NCBI GenBank assembly: GCA_014607495.2
Contig: CP053154.1
Span: 11,532,001 to 11,596,000 of the forward strand
Length of the DNA: 64,000 nucleotides
Source of the DNA: Carposina sasakii
Taxonomy: Eukaryota > Arthropoda > Insecta > Lepidoptera > Carposinidae
Direction: 5' to 3'
The stretch's first letter is position 1, and each line of letters begins with the position of its first letter. Below, piece by piece: positions 46,150 through 58,200 of this stretch. The notes beneath the pieces were generated by a model that saw only the letters and a program-made list of their open reading frames with translations, did not search any database and was not told the DNA's origin. The position numbers and the translations under genes were made by a program.

Positions 46150-46664
46150 GTGAAACGCTTAACAGCTCTTTAATAAGTAATGGTTCACACGTGAAACGCT
46201 TAACAGCTCTGTAATAAGTAATGGTTCACGCGTGAAACGCTTTACAGCCCCTTTAATAAGTAATGGTTCACATGTGAAACACTAAGCAGTCCTTTGATAA
46301 ATATAGGTTCACAAGTGAATCACTAAACAGCCATTTGATAAATAACGGTTCACATAGCTGTTTAACATCAACCAAGGCTGCATACGGAGTTACATGTTCA
46401 ATTCTACTTTGCTCTTAAACTATTTCACAGTACACAGGTGAATCGCTCAACAGCCCTTTAATAAGTAATGGTCCACACGTGAAACGCTTAACAGCTCTTT
46501 AATATGTAATGGTTCACGCGTGAAACGCTTAACAGCCCTTTAATGAGAAATGGTTCACATGTGAAACACTAAGCAGTCCTTTGATGAATATAGGTTCACA
46601 AGTGAATCACTAAACAGCCCTTTGATAAATAACGGTTCATATAGCTGTTTTACATCAACCACCA
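46150..46664. repeat. Higher-order tandem repeat of ~41-bp units
   Basis: Units start at 46150, 46191, 46232, 46274 and 46315, and again at 46438, 46479, 46520, 46561 and 46602. Each reads GTGAAACGCTTAACAGCTCT, then TTAATAAGTAATGGTTCAC, 41-42 bp. Corresponding units of the two blocks are 287-288 bp apart and resemble each other more than their neighbours, so a five-unit block was duplicated as a whole. Unit junctions form TTCACNNGTGAA, a palindrome that is perfect in the TTCACGCGTGAA and TTCACATGTGAA forms. Confidence 0.85.
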
Positions 46665-46918
46665 TTTTAAGCTGGAAATATTATAATTTACTTTACATTT
46701 TTTTATGTTTTGTGCATGAATTACGAACTTATTAAATTAGGTATTACTTCTTATATCGTAACAGTCTCTATTTATTTAATAGTTTTATCCAAACTATTGA
46801 AAATTGTTGGACCAAGATTTTAAAACACATAGCTTATTTACATCATTTATTGCTATATTATTTAAAAACACAATATTTTCGTAATGCACCAAAATTTTCT
46901 TAGACAATATACATATAT

Positions 46919-46978
46919 AATGGGTGAGGAATTTTTTCCATTTCTTTATTAATAATTTTATAATATATAATGTCAGTA
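46919..46978 (+). mobile_element. SINE tail fragment
   Basis: GGGTGAGGAATTTTTTCC followed by ATTTCTTTATTAATAATTTT is the 3' tail of the GTCGTGGGTTCGATTCCCAC SINE family without its head. Confidence 0.55.
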
Positions 46979-47183
46979 AACTTGCATTCCCTCACATTTT
47001 TCTTGCACTAATAAAGAAAACCGTTCCGTTTACTTAGGTACCAATAAATATATTATGAAACGACACCGCCATTAATATGGCGTTTACGTTTATGTTGTCA
47101 CAAGTTACTACGGTCACTTTTCAATAATAAATAAAATGAATATACAAAAATATTATTTTCTATAGTCACGCGTCACCAACAGG

Positions 47184-47430
47184 CCCATTGTGATACATTA
47201 CTTAGGTATTCGGCTGAATAAAGAGTAACATGGCCATTCAACCAGTTGATATTCAGCTCTTTCAACACCTGTTACCCCTTATAACTCTCTTAAATTTTTG
47301 CTTCTACCACCAAACGCCCATTGTGATACATTACTTAGGTATTCAGCTGAATAAAGAGTAACATGGTCTCTTAACCAGTTGATATTCAGCTCTTACAACA
47401 CCTGTTACCCCTTATAACTCTCTCAAATAT
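47184..47430. repeat. 133-bp tandem duplication
   Basis: CCCATTGTGATACATTACTT begins at 47184 and again at 47317. Both copies contain GGCTGAATAAAGAGTAACAT-type and TTGATATTCAGCTCTT words and end near CCCCTTATAACTCTCT. Differences are few. Confidence 0.8.
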
Positions 47431-47614
47431 CTGATTCTGCGCTCTTAAGCAGCTTATGTGACATTAGAGCTGAATAATTTGTGCCCATTTAAGTGGTTTA
47501 AGGGCTGAATAAGCTCGGAATCAGCTTTTATGCAGCTTTCTTATACCACTTCAAGGGTAATTGTAGTCCAATATTCAGTTGCTATACAGCCTCTTGTGCT
47601 ACTTGGGCGTGGTA

Positions 47615-48390
47615 GCACTTGGTAGTGGCTAGGTGTTGGCTACACAGAACCCGCAGCCAAACGTCAGGCGATTTAAGAGTAATAAAAGATTAAAGATTTG
47701 TTTGTTTGAAATGTTGAATATTTTTTTACTTCACGGGGAACTGCAAAAATACACGGGAATATCTGTCCGATTTATAGCACGTACCTTTTCCTATACTTTT
47801 CGTAGACATTGACGAATACAAGGAAAATACAATGCCAATCTTCATTGAAAAACTAGAAAGTGCCTATATAAAATTAGATGCAATTGTTACTGTCTCGCGT
47901 GGGAAAGGATTTTTAGTTAATGATCAGTTTTCACCTGTTTTTCCTCTAGCCATCAAGATTTCATATAAAATAGACATATTTTTAAGTTCTTGAAGCCTTT
48001 AATTTTGACTGATGCAGATCATTTTAGTAAGATTGGTGGTAGGTAAGTCACTCTATTATTGAAGAAATAAAAAAGTGTACTCGTATTTTTCAGGTACAGA
48101 GTACTCGTATGTAGTATATTTGTTGTAATTTAGTACATGTCTACTTACTTTTTATCGGTATCGGAATGATAAATATATAATGTTAATGCTACTATAAAAG
48201 AGATAAACGAAATTATAAAGTAATAAATGATAAGGATCGGAATTTGTGAATTACTCTCAAACTAAAACTGACTGACCGTGCTAGATCAGTCTGGCTTTCT
48301 TTTACCCTAGAATGTTATTCAATCTTAGGTATCTATACCTACCTAGCATTGGGTCTTAGCTTTAGCATATACCTACACAATTATTATACT
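47615..48390. other. Intergenic DNA, nothing recognised
   Basis: No feature recognised. Confidence 0.4.
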
Positions 48391-48392
48391 TA

Positions 48393-48656
48393 TACAGGGT
48401 GTAACAAAAAGGGTATGTTAAGCGAAAAGCTGTGTAAATATCCCACTACAAGGAACCTATTCACAAAATTTCAGACTTGAAATCACATGTTTATTTTTCC
48501 ACATAGTATGGAGAATTTTTACACAACTCAGGAATGTTCATACAATCTTGAAAAATGAACATGTGATTTCGAGTCTCAAATTTTGGAAATAGGTTCTCTA
48601 TAGTGGGCTATTTATATAGCTTTTCGATTAACATACCCTTTTTGTTACACCCTGTA
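48393..48656. mobile_element. Foldback MITE, TACAGGGTGTAAC family, intact copy
   Basis: 264 bp between TA duplications, begins TACAGGGTGTAACAAAAAGG and ends TTTTTGTTACACCCTGTA. The arms of about 107 bp are near-perfect complements. It lies 0.5 kb upstream of the dipeptidyl peptidase start codon. Confidence 0.85.
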
Positions 48657-49154
48657 TAGGTAAGTACTTCACATTCTATATGTGACCAGACATAGACAGT
48701 CAGTTATTAGGATTTTCTATACTTTTTTGCATTTCTCTGATCGCCTCTGTTGACCCTGGCTTACAGGAGTTGCAGTGACAGGAATGAATGATCTCGACAT
48801 TATTTAGTATTTACCTACACTCTATGTAATATAAGCCTTATTCACAGTAGCTTTATTAAAGTTTATTTAAATATGCAGGAGTAAATTTTTCAATTACATT
48901 ATCACCATTATGTACCCATATTTATGCAAATAAATGATCTGAATCTGAATCTTACTTACATTGGGAAATAGTGCTCATACATAGAATCACGGATGGAATA
49001 ATACGGGTAATGTGTTCAGAAGTGAACTTTTCATTGCTGAATCGACGACGACTCTACTTACTATGGTTTATTTTACCAACCAGCATGGTACTCGTAACTA
49101 ACATATTATACAGTCGTAACCGTGTAATTTATAGAAACTTTTGTATATTTACAG

Positions 49155-49221
49155 GTGATCATCAAGCATAATGGCACAAGAAACCAGTAACTCCACCATG
49201 GAAATGGGCACCAGTGATCAG
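49155..49221 (+). CDS. DPP4: DPP4-like exon 1 (start codon, cytoplasmic tail)
   Basis: A TATTTACAG acceptor at 49153-49154 precedes 16 bases of leader and ATG at 49171, so at least one non-coding exon lies upstream. It encodes MAQETSNSTMEMGTSDQ and ends CAG/GTAAAG in phase 0. The next in-frame ATGs (residues 10 and 12) could also start, but the first is the simplest choice. Confidence 0.75.
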
Positions 49222-52200
49222 GTAAAGTTCAGACGCTGAAGAGATGTACAGTTTTACATTATAAGTACCTACGCGTACATACTGTAGTATACAGCGTTGT
49301 ACCTATCAACGCAGTCAAACTTAAACCATGACTCTACCAAATCCTCCTCAACATTTAACTTAGCTATCAAAACCATAGACAAATCAATAAACCAATCTGG
49401 ATAAAATATTCGGGGGGGAGAAAACACAAAAATGGCAACTGTAAAAAAAACTGATGTGGTAGGAAAGAAAAAAATAACACTAAAGTACCATAACCATTCT
49501 GCCAGCGACCTTTTTAATTCTTTTAGGTCTCTATGTATATTTAAATTGATTTACTGTTGGTTATATACATGCCAAGGTAGTAATGAGTCTGTCAGCTTCG
49601 AATAGAGTTTGTTTTCACGCAATATAGTATCATGCTCTTGTTATAACCAATTAATTATAACATTTTTGCATAATGCATAATCGGTGCTACTTATAAACAG
49701 TGTATTATGCACCCGTCAAGCACGATATTTAGCAGCAAATTATGTCAAATATCTTTAATCGATTAGTCTAAACAAAGCTGAATTTTTTGTAATTAATTTC
49801 ATAATTTTAACAAAGCGCATGATAGAGATATCGTCGTAGCGTCGATTCCAGCAGAGAGAGAGTTGAAATAAGACTCCGAGGTCAGAAGCACACCTAACCA
49901 TGATCTCTTAGAGCAGGATTGTTATCATTGTGGAGACGAGATGCCGCTATGTGTAGTGTATTTCGATCTCGTTTCTAAAATGGTATGTAAAATGAAACAA
50001 CCTGCAGTAAGTGTGTAAAATAACTCAAAGTCGAGATCACAGAAGTATTGTAATCAGACGCCAATGAGTCATCATCAAGCATTTTATACTTCTAGTATAA
50101 GACACGATACTAAAAAAGTGATTGGCATTAGGGATCCAGTAGTTCTTACGTCACCTGATAACCTTAAGCGATAACTCTTGAGAGCACTACAAAAAATGAT
50201 CTATGTGCCTTACTAATGAAACAAAGCATTTACTACAGTCTGTCGTAGACGGCGGTGGTGTTAATGTAGTTTCATAAATATGATATAAATAAACAATCCC
50301 TTTGTAGTCCAGGGAAAAAGTGTCGTGTCCAGAGTCTACTTGTGTTATAGGTGTTTGTGCTTGGAGATAGTGTATACTTCTTCCTAACGAATGTGCATGT
50401 AGCTAGCATGCCCTAGGTAGGTACTGTGTAGTTTTGAAGTGACTCCTGTTTTTTTGGGCAAATTCAAACAATTTGCTCTTATTACATGTACCTACCGTAA
50501 TTATTGTTTTACGTTGGTCCGGGCTGTGTCCACATAGCCTTTGATCTGACACAAACATAATATTTAACATAATATTGTAGGATTATTATAGATAAAATAC
50601 CTATTCAATATTCTAGTCCACTTAAAAATGTATGCCCTTTAGGCGATAACAAAAAAAATTTGTTGCTTTAGAAGTTATTAGATCAAAAATATTTTTCATT
50701 TTGTGCTTATATTTTTCTTGTTATTAAAATAAGTTAGGTATACGTCAATTTACCTTTAGTAAATAATCATGACAGTCGCTATTTTTGTAAAAAGAAAAGC
50801 GAAGTATCATTGTTAATTCATGATGGCTGAAGCTCACCTTCTATTATCTCTCAAAATCACGACTACCGCATCTTTTGTTACTTTGAAACGTGAAAACTCC
50901 AACAAAGTTTAGAGTTATATTTTTGACGCATCTTAGAAATAGTTGTGTTGTCTGTTGCTCGGGTTTCTTTGCATATCTTTTCACTTATGAATGTTTATTG
51001 TTAATCTCATTAATTAGATATTTTATTAAATAAACAATTAAAACAATAATGCACATAAAAATATTATGGATGGGAAAACATTTATGAACTACGATTATTT
51101 TCCATCGTTGGTATTTTTTATTATAGCATCATATTGGTATTTGTGTTTGTATATTTAGCTCGCAATAAAAACAAAGTTTTTATTGTATATAATACTATGA
51201 GATATTTTTTAATATAACCTGTATTTGGGAATGCTATGTTAGCTAGGAGAAATATCTATCTGAGAAACAAATGCACAAAGGAAGTTTCTATGTCGCGTCT
51301 ATTGTAAATAAACTCACAAAAGTGTCGCTATCTATTAGCATAATAGATAGAAATCTATAATAGGTTATATGAGTACGAATAAGTATGCGATTCAAGACTG
51401 CAACCTTGAGACATTTTTGCTAAGTCTTTTTACAACTACCTAATGTCAACACTACTTGTTACTAAACTATCGCGTGCTGATGTGGGTCTTCACTAGATTA
51501 CATCAGCTAAGATGTAAGTAGGTTTGACTGATACCACAGGACCCAAAATCAACCTCACCTACTCGTGGTGCACCCTGCTATTTAATCGACGAGGCTCTGA
51601 TGCTAAAAACTTATGATATCTACCTATTAAGAATGACTCGGTAACGTGTCCCATTGGATTCGTAACCGGTAGCTAGATTATTGTATTTGTGCCCGAAAAG
51701 CGGCGGTAGGCTCATTCCTTACCACGTCGGACTTAATAGGCTGACTGGTGAAAAGTGGGTGTGTAAATTGGGATAATGGGCGTGACCATATGTATGTATG
51801 TATATCTCCTTCTGTGCATGTTGTAAGGCGATAAGCTAGCAACTTATCCCTGATCATTTATATCTCTCCCCGCATTGCTAAACATGGCTATGAGATCTTC
51901 TTTATGATCCGTTAGTTCCAGCAACCGCATTTCAGGAAAACAGCCGTGTATTAGTATGTCAGCATGAAAAAGATTAACAAGTAAATATAATCTTCTATCA
52001 ACAGATCCTGGTGCCAGCAAAGAAGAGCAAAACTCTAACATACGTGCTTGGAGGATTCGTGATGCTGGCTATAGTGGTTGTATCTGTAACCTTGGTGGTA
52101 GTCTTGTCTGGCAACGAAGGTGGCGCCTCCGAGCCTATTATATCCACGACGGAAGGCCCGACAGTACCGGTTGACCCATCGACGACCACGACGACAACCA

Positions 52201-55200
52201 CGACCACCACTACCACAGAAGCGCCGCCAATAGACCCCCCTACGGAGGAAATAGATTTGGATGATATTATTAGCGGAGTCTTTTCGACGCCATCTTTTAA
52301 TGGAACGTGGACATCAGGTACTTGACGTTTTGGATGGACGCTACAAACTAGTATTTACTATTGATTTGTATCAGGCGTTACTATTTAGAAGTTTAATTTT
52401 CCAACTGGAGTTCGTCCACCAGTTGCAACCCCACCACATTGTAGGGCCTGGCTTATTAATCTAATATTATCGTTAATAACCAAATACAAATCTTCAAAGA
52501 AGTAAGAGCTTATTTAACAGCCTTTTGTGGAATAGTTCATCATCCAATTACAGTCCACTGTACGTAGGCCTCCCATAGGGTAAGCCACTAAGCTCGATCT
52601 CATGAATTTCGCTATCCAGTCACTACCAGCCGTATTCTTCAAGTCATCGGTCCATCTGACCGAAGGGCGACCAACGCTACCCTTACCGAGACGCGGTCTT
52701 CATTCATTGTTGTCATTTATCACTTGCAAAACGGGTAATAGATTGTATTGTATTCTTTTTATTTCAGGTAGCGAGGTGCTATTCCGGAACTCAAATGGCG
52801 ACCTTGTGACCTATGATATCGACTCAGACAGCACTACGTTACTTATCTCGAATACTTCGCAGGTATAATATGTACCAGTCCGTATATGTACAACTTGAGA
52901 ATGCTTAAAATGTATGAGAGGTTACCAAAGACATCCTCTCTGTTTTTTGCCACGCCCATTTTGGTAAAATGAACGAGTAAATGAAATTGTGTTGTTCATG
53001 GAAACATAATATAATTAATGTAGCAAGTGTCTATACATCCTATGACTAGATATATCTCAATGTACCACAATTTTTTTCACGATTTTATAACCAACCATAA
53101 CACGTTTTTGCAATACTTTGTATCTTTTACCTGAGTTCTTATTTAAGAACTTATTCTTCAAAGAATCCATTTTGATTTAAAACCATACGTTTTATGCTTG
53201 ACTAGCAGCCAGACCAATCAGCTTTCAAGATCTAAAAAATTCTCCCTTAAGAATTTTCAGTTAAAAACTCAAAAGAAACTCCTATTCAGCAACAAAATAC
53301 TTTAACTGCTATCAAGAAAGCGATTTATTTTATCTTAGTAAGCGAAAATGCATTTGTTTTGTGTTAAGGAAAACCTTGACCCAGCATTTCAGTGAAGATC
53401 CGAGTCGATTTAGGGCAAGTGCTCAATGAACCGATACTAGCTCTCACAAGGAGGTTCTGCTGATCTGCTCTACTATTTTAAAATGCTTTGCTTAAACGAA
53501 TTTACTTGTCAATGTTCTTATTTAATAAAGTATGGTATTGTACATCTTAGTAAATGAATATTGTACATACTGTTGTACAAAATAACACACTAAAACACAT
53601 CACAATGTTAATTTATAAATACCCATAATATTAATATTAAGAGGTTGTTTGTTAAGACGTGCGCCTTTCAGTCGAGAGGCGTGAGTTCGATACCAGGCAC
53701 GGGCCTGTGCCACTGAATTTATTTCATGTGCGGATTATTCTAAAAAAATGTCACTTAGCTATACCCAAAAAGGGTTGGCGTCAGGCAAGCGGCGGGCCGT
53801 AAAAACAAATGCCAAAACTTTGGCATTGTGCGTTTCGAAAGAAACCATGTTCCGCCGACACCATTAATAATGATATAAGGGCAGGAAGATGATGACCCCC
53901 ATAATATCAAATAAACAACTTAAAACTATAGGTAGGTGTGGTAACCAATATGTAAACACATACATACATACATAGACACGGCTGTGTTTCCAAAATAGGT
54001 TAGCAAAAACTGCAGGATCACGACGGTGATCGCACAGCCACGTTTAGTATAGCACATGTGAAAACTCAGTGATCGCCCGATCAAGTAATTTTTTTTTTAA
54101 TTACATCGTTTCTCAACAATTTTTTGGCATAAACTGCATAAACTTAGTTTATTTGATGTATAGAGTACGTACCCTTAAGGGTGGCAATGAAGAATACCCT
54201 GTATAGATAAATAAATTTGCAACTACCTATATTATGTTACTTATTGTTTCTAAAACATTTTTTCCAGATACTACAACAGTCTTCCCGAGTCACCCAGCTC
54301 TCCCCTGACGGAAATCACGTCATTTTAGCCTACAGCGTGGCTCCGGTAAATATTATTTCTTTTTATTATAGAAAATTTCATCGCTGTTTATCTTGTTTCG
54401 CAGAGATTCTCTTCCGGTTTTTAGAATAAGATTTTTTATTATTATTTCAATGTTTCAGAACATTGACTTGTTCTTTGTTCTCAATTCGCACAAACTTTCA
54501 TATTTGTAAAATTAGGACTTAAATTCAACACTTCTAGATTATATACACCTACCGAAAAGCGGCGGTAGACTCACGTGGGACTTAATAGGCTAACTGGTTA
54601 AAAGTGGGTATGTAATTTGCACACTTCTGCCTAACCTCGTTGAGAGATAATAGGCGTGACTATGTATGTACGTAAATTATATCAGTGAAGTTAGTTCAAG
54701 AATTTTTTTTTCCAGATTTACCGATACAGTTTCTTAGCTCGCTACGCTGCCGTCAACATAACCTCTGGAGACGTTGTGGACATCGTAGCTCCAGGAGTAT
54801 TCGCCAATGAGTCCTACATCCAGAACTTCGCGTGGGGTCCATCGGGTACCTCGCTGGCCTTCGTCTATCAGAACAATATTTACTACCAGGAGAACTTGAA
54901 CAGCGAGCCCCAGCAGATCACTGATACTGGGGAGCTCAATGTCGTGTACCACGGTATACCTGACTGGGTTTATGAAGGTTGGTACCACATGTTTATGGAT
55001 TAACCAATTACTTACTATTGTATGAATAAGTCATACGCACCTCAAATAATGTATGGGCACAACTCAAAATTTTTGGTACCACTTACCTAATTTTGTCATA
55101 GAAAGGCTTTTCATCATAAGTCCTACAAGTTGGCTCTCGCTAAAATAGATAATGTTTTTATGCACAATTAGTGCTCATTTACGAGTATCATTGGGGGTGC

Positions 55201-58200
55201 CAAATATTAGAAGGTTAAAAGTTACAGCGTTGTGATGTACATACTTATGGCTGAGACGTCAGATCCACTTTAGATAAGGTTTACCAGAATTCATCTTCTT
55301 AGCCAGTGACGTGATTATTCATCTAAGTTCTTAGCATTTCGTAACATAACAACTTCTTAAAAAACCCCTTCTGTTACACACTGTATATACAGAAATAGAA
55401 ACTGCTGTAAACTAACTTTATAGTAGTCACCTGGGCCTATCGATACATGGTGGTTAATTCGCACCACTTCTTGTGTCCCGTTGCGAACAAACAAGCCAAT
55501 TTGTTGCAAGAGTCACAGCAATTAAAAGTAAAATTTTCATTTCCAGAGGAAGTCTTCGTATCCAGCAATGCTCTCTGGTTTTCTCCTGACGGCCTTCAGA
55601 TAGCGTACGCGACCTTCGACGACAGTAACGTCCGGATCATGAGGGTCCCGCACTACGGAGTACCCGGCTCGGTATACCACCAGTATACACAGCATCATGA
55701 GATACGCTACCCGAAGGTTAGTAGAGTTTACATACATATATATATATTAACACGGCTGTTTTCCCGAAATGGAGTAGCTAAAACTGCAAATTCATAAGAT
55801 CCCAAATGCAGTAGTAGAGTTTATTAGATAAAAACTGCACTAGGGAAACCTGCAAGGTTCGGTTTGTCCAGCCAGTGTGGTGGAGACAGAGAACTGAAAA
55901 GGTTCCAGCAGCCACCAACCAATAACCAACAAGCACTAAGACATATTTTTAGACAGGATTTAAATCTAATTATAACAATTAATAACAGCAAATTGTAAGC
56001 AGATTAATTATGTATATTATTTAGTTAGTTATCGAAGAATTCTAGAAGAGAGGAAATCTAATTCTTCACATTATTGTTAGAGGGGGCTGCTTATTCCTTC
56101 ATTGCATTTCTGACTCTCTCATTTGTATGTGTTTCCCTAAAGCCAGTTGACAGACGGTTTCAATGAAACAAAGATGAAACATGTGAAATGCACGGCAATT
56201 TAAAATTTTGCGCGGTGCTATTTCGTCACCAATCTCAATAAATTTAGATAAGGGACGCATGAACAAAAAGTAAAATACATTTTATAACTTAGTTTGAAAC
56301 AGACGTGTAGCAAGGTTCGTCTGTTTCCAGTATTTTATAGAAAAGTAAAACATCCTGAAACTAATTAATGGCTAGGTATCTACATAATAGAAACTTACTT
56401 AGTAGATTACTGACCAATAAAGTGAAATACCTATTTGAAAGCTGAATTAATTAAATAATGACCACAGACTATTATATGTACTTTGTGAATAAATATGAGC
56501 TATAGGTATTTTGTATGTCGCTGTTTAGATATTATAAAGCTAACTATGTTATAATTGAATAACAATTTAATATTACAACTAAATCTAGAAAAAGAAACAT
56601 TTTATAAAGTAAAACGCAGTAGCGCCTTTAGTTCTCAATCAATTCTAATAGAACCTTTAAAATTTACCTTTAAAACAAAGTAGCTATACAGGATATGTTT
56701 TGATCGTTAACATTCTCGAAAACTACGGAATCTCCTCATCATTTTGATCATTTTTCTCCATGGAAGCATACCAGGAAGTGTCTGGTTCCCAAGATATTAG
56801 GGTTCAAAGGTGAGTAAATAGACTGCGTTTTTCTGCATAAATGCTCATCATATTTTTTGGCATAAACTTACTTTATTTGATGTATAGAATACTTCGTTAA
56901 GGGTGGCAATGAAAAAACATCCTGTATACATATAAAAATACGTTTTTTTTTCATTCGCCTTATAATTCACGTTTCATGTTTTCCTGACCAGTAACTACTT
57001 CCCTTATACGTCAAGAATGCTACCAAAGCGTAAGTGAACGTGTGTACAAAATTAAATGACCACGATATCTTGCACAATAAATACAAACTACTTGATTACG
57101 AGTATTAGCGTAATACACAATACCTGTCTTTAGGTTTAACTATTGTTGACCTAGGTACTATTAAAAAGAGAATGTATTCAAGAAAATTTGTCAATCCCAA
57201 ACCTAATTATTTAGACAAAAATTATATAAATATCTAATATAGGTAGAGATAGGTAAAAGGGTTTATATGAAAAAGATTCCACATTCCTAGGTAATCGGTA
57301 AATGTTTTACCATTATGTACTAGTAAATAAATAATAATCGCAACACGATGTCATGTTTATATCTAATCAATGAGTATGTTTTTATCGCGTCTATCACGAC
57401 GGCCTTTAGGCGCATTCAATAATGTTATGTCATGGTCAATGCAATGCTATATAGTTCATAACTTTATTAAAAGTTTAGGTATATTGATATCCCAATAAAA
57501 ACTTATAACGCAACTAAGCCCATGATGCTGAGTCCTATATATATATTTTTTTTTCTAAAGAACATACAGCATAGCACACTTAACAGATCTAGCCTAATGC
57601 TTAACTAAAGCCAATTAACATGTTCTACAGCTCAACCAACAAAAATCTAAACGATTTTTAAATAAATAAATATTTTTGTACCTACTTGGAAAGCCGCATA
57701 AGCGGTATATGCGGTGCAATAAATATTGTAACACTACATAAACTTTACCTTTTACATTCCAGCCTGGCACTACCAACCCAACGGTGACCGTCACCCTTCG
57801 CAACATCCTGACTGGAGACTTCACCGTCTTTCCCGCACCCACCACCTTGACTGAGTGAGTAGAATCATGGTTCATTCAGTTAGACGAAGCCGAGCCAGTC
57901 CTGCTACTCAGTTTGTAAAGTCCTTAGAAATGGACTGGCTGACCTACAAAGATAAAGGAGATGGTCAAAACGAAGGGCGTTTTATCACTAGACTGCACGA
58001 CCACGGCCACGGCTTTTTTTGCAAGCAAAAATGTATTAAATAAATAGTACCACTAAACATGTCCCCCCCTATTACATGACGAAATGTTGTGGTCGTGTCG
58101 CTGTCGTGTCGTAAACTTCAGTTCAAGCTGGTTACTAATTACCACCCTAGAAAAATATCTCATGCCAAATGAATTACAGCAGACATAGCATCCTCGAGTA

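Larger units (their letters stand above)
45674..47610. mobile_element. 1.9 kb repeat island with 17-bp inverted ends
   Basis: The left end CACGCCCAAGTAGCACA is perfectly mirrored at the right by TGTGCTACTTGGGCGTG. Inside, left to right: a zone with scattered AGCTGAATAA and ACAGCTTAAGGG words; tandem arrays at 46150-46664; AT-rich DNA with a SINE tail at 46919; a 133-bp duplication (47184-47316 and 47317-47430); and a right zone again rich in TATTCAGC/GCTGAATA. No ORF of note. Perfect inverted ends and shared subterminal words suggest a non-autonomous DNA transposon built from subterminal repeats. GT lies outside both ends but is too short to call a duplication. Superfamily not recognised. Confidence 0.5.

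Noticed and set aside
46150..46664. A CRISPR-like array
   Set aside because: The units are contiguous tandem repeats without unique spacers, and the genome is clearly eukaryotic.
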